Under the pieces are notes generated by a model. The model saw nothing but the letters and a program-made list of their open reading frames with translations. It was not told where the DNA came from and made no database searches. Of a DNA stretch of 64,000 bases, positions 1-6,952 are shown in pieces. How positions within the stretch are numbered: position 1 is the first letter of the stretch; the number at the start of each line of letters is the position of its first letter. The stretch is from VRUE01 sp963699225. GTDB taxonomy: Bacteria; Actinomycetota; Thermoleophilia; Solirubrobacterales; 70-9. The position numbers and the translations under genes are program-made. The stretch is from assembly GCA_963699225.1 (NCBI GenBank), contig OY969423.1:434001-498000 (forward strand), written 5' to 3'.

Positions 1-861
1 TCGATGTCCGGCCTGATCCTCGCGCGTACGGCGATCTACCTCGTTTTCAACGCGCTCTACATGGTGACCCTGGCCTTTGCCAGCGGCTACGCGGAAGGCG
101 ATGCCACCGTCCTCTCCTACGCCTACCTCTTCGCCAGCTACCTGGTGGCCGCAACAGCCTTCGCCCTCGGCCTTTCGCGGATCGCGGACATGCGGCGCGG
201 CGCCCTGGGCGAATGGCGGGAAGTGCTGGCCGACACGGTGCCCTCGGGCTTCCGCTACTCGATGCTGGTCGTTGCCCCCGCGATGGCGGCACTGGTCGTC
301 GCCGGAGCGCCGCTGATCGGCGATCTACTGCCGCATAGCTTTGATGCGGCGGACGTCGAAACGCTGCGCACCTTTGCGGCTCTCCTCGCCCCCTGGGTAG
401 TGGCCGCGCTGCTTGTCAATCTGCTGCTGCCGGCGCTGCTGGCGCTCGGCCACGGCCGCCTCGTCAACGCGATGGCGCCGGGACTCCTAATCCTGCACAT
501 CGGGGCCACCGCCCTGGGCGGCGCGCTCTGGGGCTCCGACGGAGTGGTGGGGGCCGCATTCGTAGCTCCCGCTGCATTCGCGGTCGTGCTCTTTCTCGTC
601 GGCACCAGGGACGGGCGTCGTTGGCCCCTTGCCCGCACGTTGACGAGCGAGGGTGGCCGCCTTGCCGCCTTTGCCGCCGCCAGCTTCGGCGGCGGGGCGC
701 TGATAGCCGCCTTCGTCGCCAGCGGCCCAGCCGAGGCGATTCTCGCCGGCGCCCTGGGCTGCGCTTTCTACATGCTCTTCCTGCGCCTTGCGGTTCCGCA
801 CCTGCTGCAGGTGATGATCGGCGCGCTTCGGCCCAAGCCCGGCGCGCAGGTCGAAGCCTGA
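1..861 (+). CDS. MOP-superfamily flippase (MurJ/Wzx-like), C-terminal part
   Basis: About 286 residues, rich in hydrophobic segments (about eight predicted membrane helices) separated by short basic or acidic loops, as in the MOP flippase superfamily (MurJ, Wzx, MATE) that moves lipid-linked sugars across the membrane. An ATG sits at base 4, but the frame is open to the window edge and full family members have 12 to 14 helices, so I read this as the 3' part of a longer gene. The protein ends in a short basic tail. The convergent neighbours make activated sugars and glycosyl transfers, which favours a polysaccharide or lipid-linked-oligosaccharide flippase over a drug exporter. MurJ and Wzx cannot be separated without the N-terminal half. 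Confidence 0.65.
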   Translation, partial: SMSGLILARTAIYLVFNALYMVTLAFASGYAEGDATVLSYAYLFASYLVAATAFALGLSRIADMRRGALGEWREVLADTVPSGFRYSMLVVAPAMAALVVAGAPLIGDLLPHSFDAADVETLRTFAALLAPWVVAALLVNLLLPALLALGHGRLVNAMAPGLLILHIGATALGGALWGSDGVVGAAFVAPAAFAVVLFLVGTRDGRRWPLARTLTSEGGRLAAFAAASFGGGALIAAFVASGPAEAILAGALGCAFYMLFLRLAVPHLLQVMIGALRPKPGAQVEA

Positions 862-894
862 GCCCCACTTTGGCGGGCGGCGGACGCTGCGCGT

Positions 895-951
895 TACGGC
901 GTCCTCAGTCGGCCAAATAGCGCTGCTATTTGGCCTCCCTGCGTCCTTGTC
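895..951. repeat. 57-bp palindromic intergenic repeat, copy B1
   Basis: A central perfect stem, 911-921 with 925-935 and a 3-base loop, is flanked by conserved arms (GGCGTCCTC on the left, CTCCCTGCGTCC on the right). A second copy of the same length lies at 53976-54032 with four differences. Two of them (912 G to C, 934 C to G) swap a G-C pair for a C-G pair, so the stem is preserved. A diverged third copy with the same flanks is at 33846-33893. The copy lies between two convergent genes. Confidence 0.8.
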
Positions 952-996
952 CCGCTTGGTCCGGCGCTCGCCAAAGCAGCGCGTGGTAAACCATTC

Positions 997-1038
997 CATC
1001 CGACTTTGACCCACACAGACTGTGGTCAAAGTCGGATG
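997..1038. repeat. 18-bp-stem inverted repeat
   Basis: CATCCGACTTTGAC at 997-1010 pairs with its exact complement at 1025-1038. After one bulged C the stem continues for four more pairs, closing a five-base loop (1016-1020). No U-run follows, so it is not a canonical intrinsic terminator. Together with the repeat at 895-951 and the hairpin at 1088-1107 it makes the 260-bp convergent gap a series of hairpins. No second copy was noticed in the window. Confidence 0.7.
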
Positions 1039-1087
1039 CCCTGCGGCTCCCGGAACGGCCCCAAGGGGTTATTCGGCGCTCACCGGG

Positions 1088-1107
1088 ACCCCCGCCCTGC
1101 GGGGGGT
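1088..1107. terminator. GC-rich hairpin between convergent genes
   Basis: ACCCCCGC pairs with GCGGGGGGT (one extra G) around a short loop, just past the 3' ends of the flippase gene (plus strand) and the glycosyltransferase gene (minus strand). There is no T-tract, so intrinsic termination is only possible, perhaps serving both strands. Confidence 0.35.
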
Positions 1108-1121
1108 ATTGCCAAACTTTC

Positions 1122-2288
1122 CTAGGCGTGCTTGGCGGTGCTGACCAGCTTGTCAATCAGCGCCAGGTAGCCCTGGCGCTGATTGCGCCACTCGATCTTG
1201 GCCAGCCGCTGGGCGGCGCGCTCGGCCCGCATGCACGCTGCTGTTGGGTCGGCACGGACACCTTCGATCGCGGCAGCGATTGAAGAGGCGTCGCCGGGCT
1301 CGGCGAGCAGCACGTCGTCGCCGAAGTAGCGCTCGATCACCGGCAGCCGTGAGGCGACGACCGGCAGGCCCATGTGGACGTACTCCAGAAGCTTGACCGG
1401 CAGCAGCAGCTCGGTGAAGTGATCGCGCAGGGTCGGGACGACGCCGAGGTCGGCTTCGGCCAGGCGGGCGGGGATCTCGTCGACTGGAGTCGGTTGGGGG
1501 GCAATTCGCACGCCCTCGGGCGCGACCTCAGCGGCCACGCTCGCTAGGCGGCTTGCCGCCTCTGCGTCGGAGCCGTAGACGTCGAGCTCGACCTCCTCGT
1601 CACGGCTGCGCAACGTCGCCACCGCGCGCACAAGCGTCTCGACGCCGAAGCGATCGGCGAGTCCACCGTGGTAGACGACGCGCAGGGCCCCCTTGCTGGG
1701 TGGGGCCTCGGGCCGGCGCCGCTCGCCGAAGACGCGCTCGTCGGGCGTATTCATCACCACTTGTGCTTGCTTTGCCTCGATCCCGCGCTGCTTGAGCAGC
1801 TCGCGCGCCTCGTCGGTGACGAAGATATGGCCGTCTGCGAGAGCGGCGCTGATCCGCTCCTCGACCCTGATCAGGCGCACGAGCGGATGGTCGGGTGGGC
1901 GGTCGAAGAGGGTGGCGAAGAGCTCTGGGAAGGTGTCGTGGAAGTTGAGGATCATCGGCGTGCCACGCAGCTTCGGTCGCAGGGCCGAGAAGACCAGGGC
2001 ATCGGGCATGTTGTGGATCTCGATCAGGTCGAAGCGACCGCTGCGATCGAGGGCGCTGACCTTGCGTGCGGCGCCGGCGAGGAAGCGGGCGTTGCCCTCG
2101 AGGTAAGCGCGGGCGCCACCGCGCGGCTTGCCGGCGGAAGCGCGGTGAAGGGCGATCTTGCCCTCGCCGACGTCGAATTCAGCGTCGTCGTTGAGGCAGA
2201 CGCAGTCGACGCGGTCACCGCGTTCAGCCAGGGCTCGCGCCTGGCGTTGGATGCGCGAGTCGACGACGAAGTCCGAGTAATGGACCAT
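1122..2288 (-). CDS. Glycosyltransferase family 4 (GT-B fold)
   Basis: Predicted 388-residue cytoplasmic or membrane-associated glycosyltransferase using a nucleotide sugar for surface polysaccharide synthesis. The N-terminal half holds the acceptor-side motifs (VHYSDF near residue 2; FHDTFPE near residue 125). The C-terminal half has the GT4 donor site: YHGGLADRFGVE, VYGS, and the P-x-K-x-x-E-Y-x-x-x-G-x-P-V-V stretch near residue 305 that contacts the sugar nucleotide. I chose the ATG at 2288, 40 bases past the stop of the upstream aminotransferase. A TTG at 2351 would overlap that gene by about 20 bases and is the alternative. It is last in a minus-strand run with the aminotransferase and a LuxR-type regulator. 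The exact sugar is unknown. Confidence 0.8.
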   Translation of the reverse strand: MVHYSDFVVDSRIQRQARALAERGDRVDCVCLNDDAEFDVGEGKIALHRASAGKPRGGARAYLEGNARFLAGAARKVSALDRSGRFDLIEIHNMPDALVFSALRPKLRGTPMILNFHDTFPELFATLFDRPPDHPLVRLIRVEERISAALADGHIFVTDEARELLKQRGIEAKQAQVVMNTPDERVFGERRRPEAPPSKGALRVVYHGGLADRFGVETLVRAVATLRSRDEEVELDVYGSDAEAASRLASVAAEVAPEGVRIAPQPTPVDEIPARLAEADLGVVPTLRDHFTELLLPVKLLEYVHMGLPVVASRLPVIERYFGDDVLLAEPGDASSIAAAIEGVRADPTAACMRAERAAQRLAKIEWRNQRQGYLALIDKLVSTAKHA

Positions 2289-2328
2289 GCAGACGCGCAG
2301 CGCGCGCCGCCCGCTTGCTGCCTGCTGC

Positions 2329-3498
2329 TCAGCTGTTGCCGGTTGCGCCAAAGCTCTGCACGGCCGCGGCGGTCTCGCTGAGGTGCCAGTCCTCGATCGC
2401 GGGGAAGACCGGCAACGAGCAGGATTCGCTCGCCAGCCGCTCGGCGACGGGCAGCGAGCCGGGGCCAAGCCCGAGCTCGGCATAGGCAGGCTGCAGGTGG
2501 ACCGGAGTGGGGTAGTGGATGGCGCTGGCCACGCCCTGCGCATCGAGGTGATCGCGCAGCGCATCGCGCTCGGGCGTGCGGATGACGAAGAGGTGGTAGA
2601 CGTGGTCGCAGTCCTGGTCCGCCGCCAGCGGTAGCGCGACGTTGGTGTCGGCGAGCGACTCAGCAAGCGTCGCGGCGGCGCGCTGTCGGCTCGCGTTCCA
2701 GTCGTCGAGGTGGCGCAGCTTGACGTCGAGGATCGCCGCCTGCAGCGCGTCGAGACGATGGGTGCCGGTAACCAGCTGGTGGTTGTGGCGCGGCGACTCG
2801 CCGTGCGAGCGCAGCAGCGTCACCTTCGCGGCCAACTCGGCGTTGTTGGTGACGAGGGCGCCGCCGTCGCCCCAGCCGCCGAGGTTCTTGGTCGGGTAGA
2901 AGCTGAAGCAGCCGGCATCGGCAAGCGAGCCGACGCGCTTGCCCTTGTAGCGGGCGCCATGGGCTTGGCAGGCGTCCTCGATCACGGCGATGCCGCGCGG
3001 GTGGCAGAGGTCGAGGATCGGGTCCATGTCGACGGTGCGGCCGAAGAGGTGGACCGGAATCACGCAGCGGGTGCGCTCGGTCAACGCCTGCTCGACGATC
3101 TCGGCGGTGATCGTGGCGCTTTCGGGGTCGATGTCGACCAGGACCGGGGTCGCGCCGACGGTGCTGACCGCCTCGGCGGTGGCGATGAAGGTGTAAGTGG
3201 GAACGATCACCTCGTCACCGGGGCCGATGCCGAGCCCGCGCAGGGCGAGCTCCAGCGCCATCGTCCCGGAGGAGACGCCGATCGCCTCATCGGTTTCGCA
3301 GTAGGCGGCGAAGTTGTTCTCGAAATCCTCGACCTCGGGACCGAGCGTGAAGGCTGCGTCATGGGCCACACGACTGACCACCTCGAGCAGCTCGCGCATC
3401 AGCTCCGGATGCGCGGCGTCGAGTTTGATGAAGGGCACGCGGCGCCCCTCGGTTGCCGCCAGCGGCAGCGCCGGGATTGACTGGGTTGCGGTGCTCAC
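2329..3498 (-). CDS. DegT/DnrJ/EryC1/StrS-family sugar aminotransferase
   Basis: 389 residues, the usual length for PLP-dependent enzymes that transaminate keto-sugar nucleotides, usually with glutamate as donor. The Schiff-base lysine is K204 in FYPTKNLGG, and the cofactor-ring aspartate is D175 in VIEDACQAHG. SSGTMALELAL near residues 76-86 is the phosphate-binding loop. The start overlaps the end of the upstream LuxR-type regulator by 4 bases (ATGA), implying translational coupling. With the hexapeptide acyltransferase upstream it could make an N-acylated amino sugar, as WbpE with WbpD or PseC-type pairs do; that product is inferred. Family assignment is firm, substrate is not. Confidence 0.88.
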   Translation of the reverse strand: MSTATQSIPALPLAATEGRRVPFIKLDAAHPELMRELLEVVSRVAHDAAFTLGPEVEDFENNFAAYCETDEAIGVSSGTMALELALRGLGIGPGDEVIVPTYTFIATAEAVSTVGATPVLVDIDPESATITAEIVEQALTERTRCVIPVHLFGRTVDMDPILDLCHPRGIAVIEDACQAHGARYKGKRVGSLADAGCFSFYPTKNLGGWGDGGALVTNNAELAAKVTLLRSHGESPRHNHQLVTGTHRLDALQAAILDVKLRHLDDWNASRQRAAATLAESLADTNVALPLAADQDCDHVYHLFVIRTPERDALRDHLDAQGVASAIHYPTPVHLQPAYAELGLGPGSLPVAERLASESCSLPVFPAIEDWHLSETAAAVQSFGATGNS

Positions 3499-4205
3499 GT
3501 GGTCGTCCCTTTCATGGCGTGGATGGAGAAAGCGGATTTGGCGTCGCCCCCAAGGGCGCCAGCGGTCTGTTCGAGCTCGAGGAAGAGCGCGGCGGCCTCC
3601 TTGCGGGAGCGCACGCCGAACTTCGCGAATGCTGAAGAGAGATGACTCTTGATCGTGCTCTCCGAGAGGAAGAGCTTCTCGGCGATCTGAGCGTTGGTCA
3701 GCCCGCGCGAGACGAAGGAGAGGACCTGGCGCTCGCGATGTGAGAAGTTCGGTCGCTCGACGCTGGCGCGGAGGTTGCGCGGAACGACCGACTGGCCGCT
3801 CTCTACCGCCCGCACGGCGACGGCGAGCGTCGCTTCCAGCTCCGACTCGAAGACGATGCCGTCGGCGCCGGCATCGAGCGCGCGGCGCACCCCGGTCCCG
3901 GTCGCCATCGGCGAGACGGCGACGATCGCCGGCTCGCGCATTTCACGCCGCAGCCGGCGCAGAGCGGCCATGTCGCGGGGCAGGTCGAGATCGCAGGCGA
4001 CGACGAGGATCGAGTCCTCGTCGACGTCTTCGAGCTCGACGAGCCGCTCGAGGTCGTCCATCTCGGTCAGTGAGATCCGCAGATCGTGCTCGGTCAGCGC
4101 GTAGACGATGCGACGGCGCATCGCCGAGCTGTCAGCGCAGAGGATCACGCAGAGCTCCGTACTCGGGGTACGGGCGCTATTGGACGTCTCGCTCAGCACA
4201 GCCAT
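3495..4205 (-). CDS. LuxR/NarL-type response regulator-like transcription factor
   Basis: 236 residues from the ATG at 4205; a TTG three codons upstream at 4214 is also possible. The N-terminal 120 residues have a receiver-like fold with hydrophobic strands and an acidic residue in VVACDLDLP, but the usual paired aspartates at the first strand are replaced (ILCADSS), so phosphorylation is uncertain. The C-terminal 60 residues are a clear LuxR helix-turn-helix (RERQVLSFVSRGLTNAQIA, then SESTIKSHLSSAFAKFGVRSR). No kinase gene is adjacent. Its stop overlaps the aminotransferase start by 4 bases, so it is probably co-transcribed with the sugar genes and may control them. Confidence 0.8.
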   Translation of the reverse strand: MAVLSETSNSARTPSTELCVILCADSSAMRRRIVYALTEHDLRISLTEMDDLERLVELEDVDEDSILVVACDLDLPRDMAALRRLRREMREPAIVAVSPMATGTGVRRALDAGADGIVFESELEATLAVAVRAVESGQSVVPRNLRASVERPNFSHRERQVLSFVSRGLTNAQIAEKLFLSESTIKSHLSSAFAKFGVRSRKEAAALFLELEQTAGALGGDAKSAFSIHAMKGTTT

Positions 4206-4270
4206 GCAAATCAAACGGCCCGGGACCGCGAAAGCTTGCGTCTGAGGGGATTACGAAATCCGGCGCCGGA

Positions 4271-4900
4271 TCAGCGCCAGCACTCGAGCAAATCGCCGTC
4301 GGGAACTTCGCGCGCGTGGCGAGCCGGCACGCCCATGACGACGCTGCGCGGGGCGACGTCGGCAACGACCACGGCGCCGGCAGCGACGAAGGCCTCCTCA
4401 CCGATCTCGATCGCCGGGCAGACGACGACGCCAGCTCCCACCCTGCAGGCGCGGCGGAGCAGCGGTCCTGCGAGGCTCAACTCGGGGCCGTGGCGGTCCA
4501 TCGTGTTGTCGTTGGCCAGGGTTACCCCGGGCCCGATGAAGACGTCTTCCTCGACCACCGTGCCAGCGGAGAGGTAGCAACGAGCCTGCACGCTCGCCCG
4601 GGCGCCGAGAACGACGTCGGGGTCGATCGAGCTAAGGCTGCCGACGGTCGCGCCGGGCCCGATCGCCGCCCCGTCGCGGATCTGGGCGTGGTCGCCGATC
4701 CGCGCGCCGTCGCCGATCGTCACTCCCGCGTGGATGATCGCGTGACCGCCGATCATGACGCCGTCGCCGATCGTCACTCCGGCACCAAGCAGCAGGCCGG
4801 GCGCCAGGTCCGAAGGTTCGAGGGCTGCCCCGCTCACTGCTTCGATGTCCTTGGCCAGGCGGCGATCCGCGGCATAGTAGCGGGCACCGTACGAACGCAA
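4271..4900 (-). CDS. Hexapeptide-repeat (LbH) acyltransferase
   Basis: 209 residues. From about residue 28 the sequence is a run of imperfect hexapeptides of the [LIV]-G-x4 type (GAGVTIGDGVMIGGHAII and onward), the left-handed beta-helix of trimeric acyltransferases. It ends in GVPARHAREV, the GVPAR signature of sugar O- or N-acetyltransferases such as WbpD, WlbB and NeuD. A loop with DNTMDRHG interrupts the coils near residue 140, where the catalytic histidine of such enzymes usually lies. The start is a TTG, 18 bases after the upstream lipid-kinase stop. With the downstream aminotransferase it may acylate an amino sugar nucleotide; substrate and acyl donor are inferred. Confidence 0.8.
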   Translation of the reverse strand: MRSYGARYYAADRRLAKDIEAVSGAALEPSDLAPGLLLGAGVTIGDGVMIGGHAIIHAGVTIGDGARIGDHAQIRDGAAIGPGATVGSLSSIDPDVVLGARASVQARCYLSAGTVVEEDVFIGPGVTLANDNTMDRHGPELSLAGPLLRRACRVGAGVVVCPAIEIGEEAFVAAGAVVVADVAPRSVVMGVPARHAREVPDGDLLECWR

Positions 4901-4918
4901 GATGCGCCTATACGTCGC

Positions 4919-5896
4919 TCAGGCCACGACGGTCAGCGCACCCGGGTCGACCCTGAGCTCGAGCTCGGTTCGCTCGCCGATGTAGTCGCCGTCGACCTGG
5001 ACCGGGAAGGGCCGGGTGACGCCGTCCTTGGTCTCCGAGATCGAGCTGATAGTCGCCCAGTCGATGTGGGCGAAGTGCTCGATCTGGCGGTGCTGGGCCG
5101 CGCTCCGTTTCTCGCTGAAGATGCGCGAGATCAGGGTCGGCATGTCACGCTGTGTGGCGCGCTTGAGCACGCCCAGAGCCAGCGTGCCGTCATCGATCTC
5201 GACGTCCTCGCAAACCCGCACCGGTTTGCTGGCGAAGTAGGTGAAGGGGTCGGAGTTCTGGGCCAGCGCAGTGACACCCTCGATGGTCTCGCCGGCAACC
5301 TGTGCCTGTAGTCGTACGGGGTTGTGCAGATAGGCGCGGTAGAAAGCGGAGACTGCTGCCCAGGTGAAGTAGTAGGGCCCGGCGACGGACTTCAGCCGCG
5401 GGTGGGCGTCGACCCGCTTGACCACGGTGGCGTCGATGCCGGCGCCGCAGGAGAAGACGAAGTGGCGATGGTCGGCCATGCCGAGGTCGATCCGCCGCGG
5501 CTGCCAATCGTCAGCGACGGCGAGCAGGTGCTCGGTGGCGTCGACGACGTCGTTGGGGATGCCGAGCGTGCGGCAGACGACGTTGGTCGAGCCGCCGGGG
5601 ATCACCGAGACCGGCACGTCGGTCCCCGCCAGCCCATTGACGACCTCGTTGAGCGTCCCGTCCCCACCAAAGGCAACGACCACGTCGTAGCCGTGGTCCC
5701 GCACCTCCCGTCCGATCTCGGTCGCGTGATTCTGCGCCTCGGTCGAGACCGTTTCCACCTCGTAGCGCCCCTGCAGCGCGTAGACCACGAGGTTCTTGAG
5801 CCGATCAGAGACCGTCGTCGCGTAGGGGTTGACGATGATCAGCATCCGCTTCTTGGCGGAGCGGCGGGGCTTCCTGGAGCGAATTCGGCTGGTCAC
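4919..5896 (-). CDS. Diacylglycerol kinase-family lipid kinase (DagK/YegS-like)
   Basis: 325 residues from the GTG at 5896. The nucleotide-binding signature GGDGTLNE is at residues 77-84 and IPGGSTN follows near residue 100, both diagnostic of the DAGK catalytic domain. The C-terminal beta-sandwich ends in VQVDGDYIGERTELEL, the usual DGxx motif region. Family members phosphorylate diacylglycerol or related lipids at the membrane. An in-frame ATG at 6052 would add a basic low-complexity tail and overlap the divergent gene at 6031. I prefer the GTG because a TAGCAT minus-10 box lies 7 bases before it and 325 residues fits the family. It heads the minus-strand run of surface-sugar genes. Confidence 0.85.
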   Translation of the reverse strand: MTSRIRSRKPRRSAKKRMLIIVNPYATTVSDRLKNLVVYALQGRYEVETVSTEAQNHATEIGREVRDHGYDVVVAFGGDGTLNEVVNGLAGTDVPVSVIPGGSTNVVCRTLGIPNDVVDATEHLLAVADDWQPRRIDLGMADHRHFVFSCGAGIDATVVKRVDAHPRLKSVAGPYYFTWAAVSAFYRAYLHNPVRLQAQVAGETIEGVTALAQNSDPFTYFASKPVRVCEDVEIDDGTLALGVLKRATQRDMPTLISRIFSEKRSAAQHRQIEHFAHIDWATISSISETKDGVTRPFPVQVDGDYIGERTELELRVDPGALTVVA

Positions 5897-5903
5897 GGGG
5901 CGG

Positions 5904-5909
5904 ATGCTA
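5904..5909 (-). promoter_or_regulatory. Minus-10 box (TAGCAT) for a leaderless lipid-kinase transcript
   Basis: On the minus strand TAGCAT is followed by seven bases and then the GTG at 5896, leaving no room for a Shine-Dalgarno sequence. The same spacing recurs before several genes in this window. Confidence 0.5.
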
Positions 5910-6030
5910 TGGTCGGCTGGCCTTGGCGTGCGCACTCGTTCGCGTGGCGTCATTGAAGCTTCTGATTGACGAGTGCGTTTCTGGCGGAAAGGCCGGGCCG
6001 GCTTGTCGGACCTGATCTTCGCTGGGGGGG

Positions 6031-6456
6031 ATGTTGGAATCCGCTGGCGCATCCGCGCTCGGTCCCAAGGCGCTGGTTCTTCGCTGGGTGAACGCGTTCA
6101 ACGCGCGCAACCTTGACGCCCTGCTTTCCTGCCTTCACACCGAGGTCGATTTTCACCCACTGAAGCTGCTCGGCATCGACCGCTCCTATCGCGGGCACGA
6201 GGGCGTGCGGGTCTGGCACAGTCGGCTCGACGCATTGCACTACCGGCATCGGATCGAGCTCTCCGAGGTTCGCGAAGGAGGCCGGCGGCAACTGCTCGCG
6301 ATCGGCGCTTTGAGCGTGCCAGGACACGGTTCGGTGGTGCCCTTCTGCGCCTCCCACTGGTTCAGGGACGACCTGATCGCCCTCGTCAGGCAATACCCAC
6401 GCGACCCGGACCTCGTTGAGCGCGGCGCTCTGTTCGACCCGACGGTGGTCACTTGA
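6031..6456 (+). CDS. SnoaL-like (NTF2-fold) protein
   Basis: 141 residues with the pattern of the SnoaL/NTF2 alpha-beta cone: RWVNAFNARNLDALLSCLHTEVDFHPL near the N-terminus, then RGHEGVRVWHSRLDA, a run of beta strands, and a closing SHWFRDDLIALVRQYP. Proteins of this fold include polyketide cyclases, dehydratases, limonene-epoxide hydrolases and many uncharacterised small-molecule binders, so no reaction is assigned. A G-run lies directly before the ATG at 6031. It is divergent from the lipid-kinase gene and about 130 bases upstream of the MpsC-family gene. Confidence 0.65.
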   Translation: MLESAGASALGPKALVLRWVNAFNARNLDALLSCLHTEVDFHPLKLLGIDRSYRGHEGVRVWHSRLDALHYRHRIELSEVREGGRRQLLAIGALSVPGHGSVVPFCASHWFRDDLIALVRQYPRDPDLVERGALFDPTVVT

Positions 6457-6490
6457 TCGCGCGCCGATGTGGCGGTTCGTTGAGGGGGGC

Positions 6491-6496
6491 TACACT
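6491..6496 (+). promoter_or_regulatory. Candidate minus-10 box (TACACT) for the MpsC-family gene
   Basis: TACACT lies about 94 bases before the ATG at 6590, in the gap after the SnoaL-like gene. The start site would leave a leader of about 85 nt. No clear minus-35 hexamer is visible. Confidence 0.35.
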
Positions 6497-6589
6497 GAAA
6501 CTGCAACTGCTCGCTGGGTCCTCGATCGGCCAGCTCTCAATCCTCCGCGCAGGACACCCCGCCCGAGAGCGCCGGACAGAAGCCATCTG

Positions 6590-6952
6590 ATGTCCACCCA
6601 AGCCCCGCTCCGGGGCGGCGAGTTGAACGCCGCGGTTACGAGTGCCCTCGTTGGCATCCAGAACCAGTACTTGGGCCGCGGCCCGAAAACAGCCTCGACT
6701 TTTCACCACCAGAACGTCCTGGTGACCCTGATGCACGGGGTCCTCACCCCGGCCGAGCTGTCGCTGACCGAGGAGGAGCACCGCCGCGACGCCGTGACCA
6801 ACATCCGCCACCTCTTTCAGCAGACGATGGAGAAGGACTTCAGGGAGGCGGTCGAGCGGCTTACCGGGCGGTCGGTGATCGCCTTCATCAGTGGCAACCA
6901 CGCTTCCCCCGACATCGCCGCCGAGCTGTTCATCCTCGACGAGCCGCTTTAG
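6590..6952 (+). CDS. DUF2294 / MpsC-family protein
   Basis: 120 residues matching the DUF2294 family, now named MpsC after a proposed sodium-linked membrane-potential system. The core is GRGPKTASTFHHQNVLVTLM, then GVLTPAELSL, RHLFQQTMEKDFREAVERLTGR and VIAFISGNHASPDIAAELFIL. It is soluble-looking with no membrane segment. I take the ATG at 6590 rather than an upstream in-frame ATG at 6416, because the extra 58 residues are arginine- and proline-rich and overlap the previous gene. The MpsA and MpsB partners are not in the window. Its stop overlaps the convergent CHAT gene by 4 bases. Function beyond family membership is unknown. Confidence 0.75.
   Translation: MSTQAPLRGGELNAAVTSALVGIQNQYLGRGPKTASTFHHQNVLVTLMHGVLTPAELSLTEEEHRRDAVTNIRHLFQQTMEKDFREAVERLTGRSVIAFISGNHASPDIAAELFILDEPL

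Noticed and set aside
3740..5311. Open frame of 523 codons on the plus strand across the regulator, acyltransferase and lipid kinase
   Set aside because: It crosses three well-supported minus-strand genes and starts with an Arg/Pro-rich run typical of an out-of-frame reading.
6416..6589. N-terminal extension of the MpsC-family protein from an ATG at 6416
   Set aside because: The 58 extra residues are Arg/Pro-rich and overlap the SnoaL-like gene; the family begins at the ATG at 6590.
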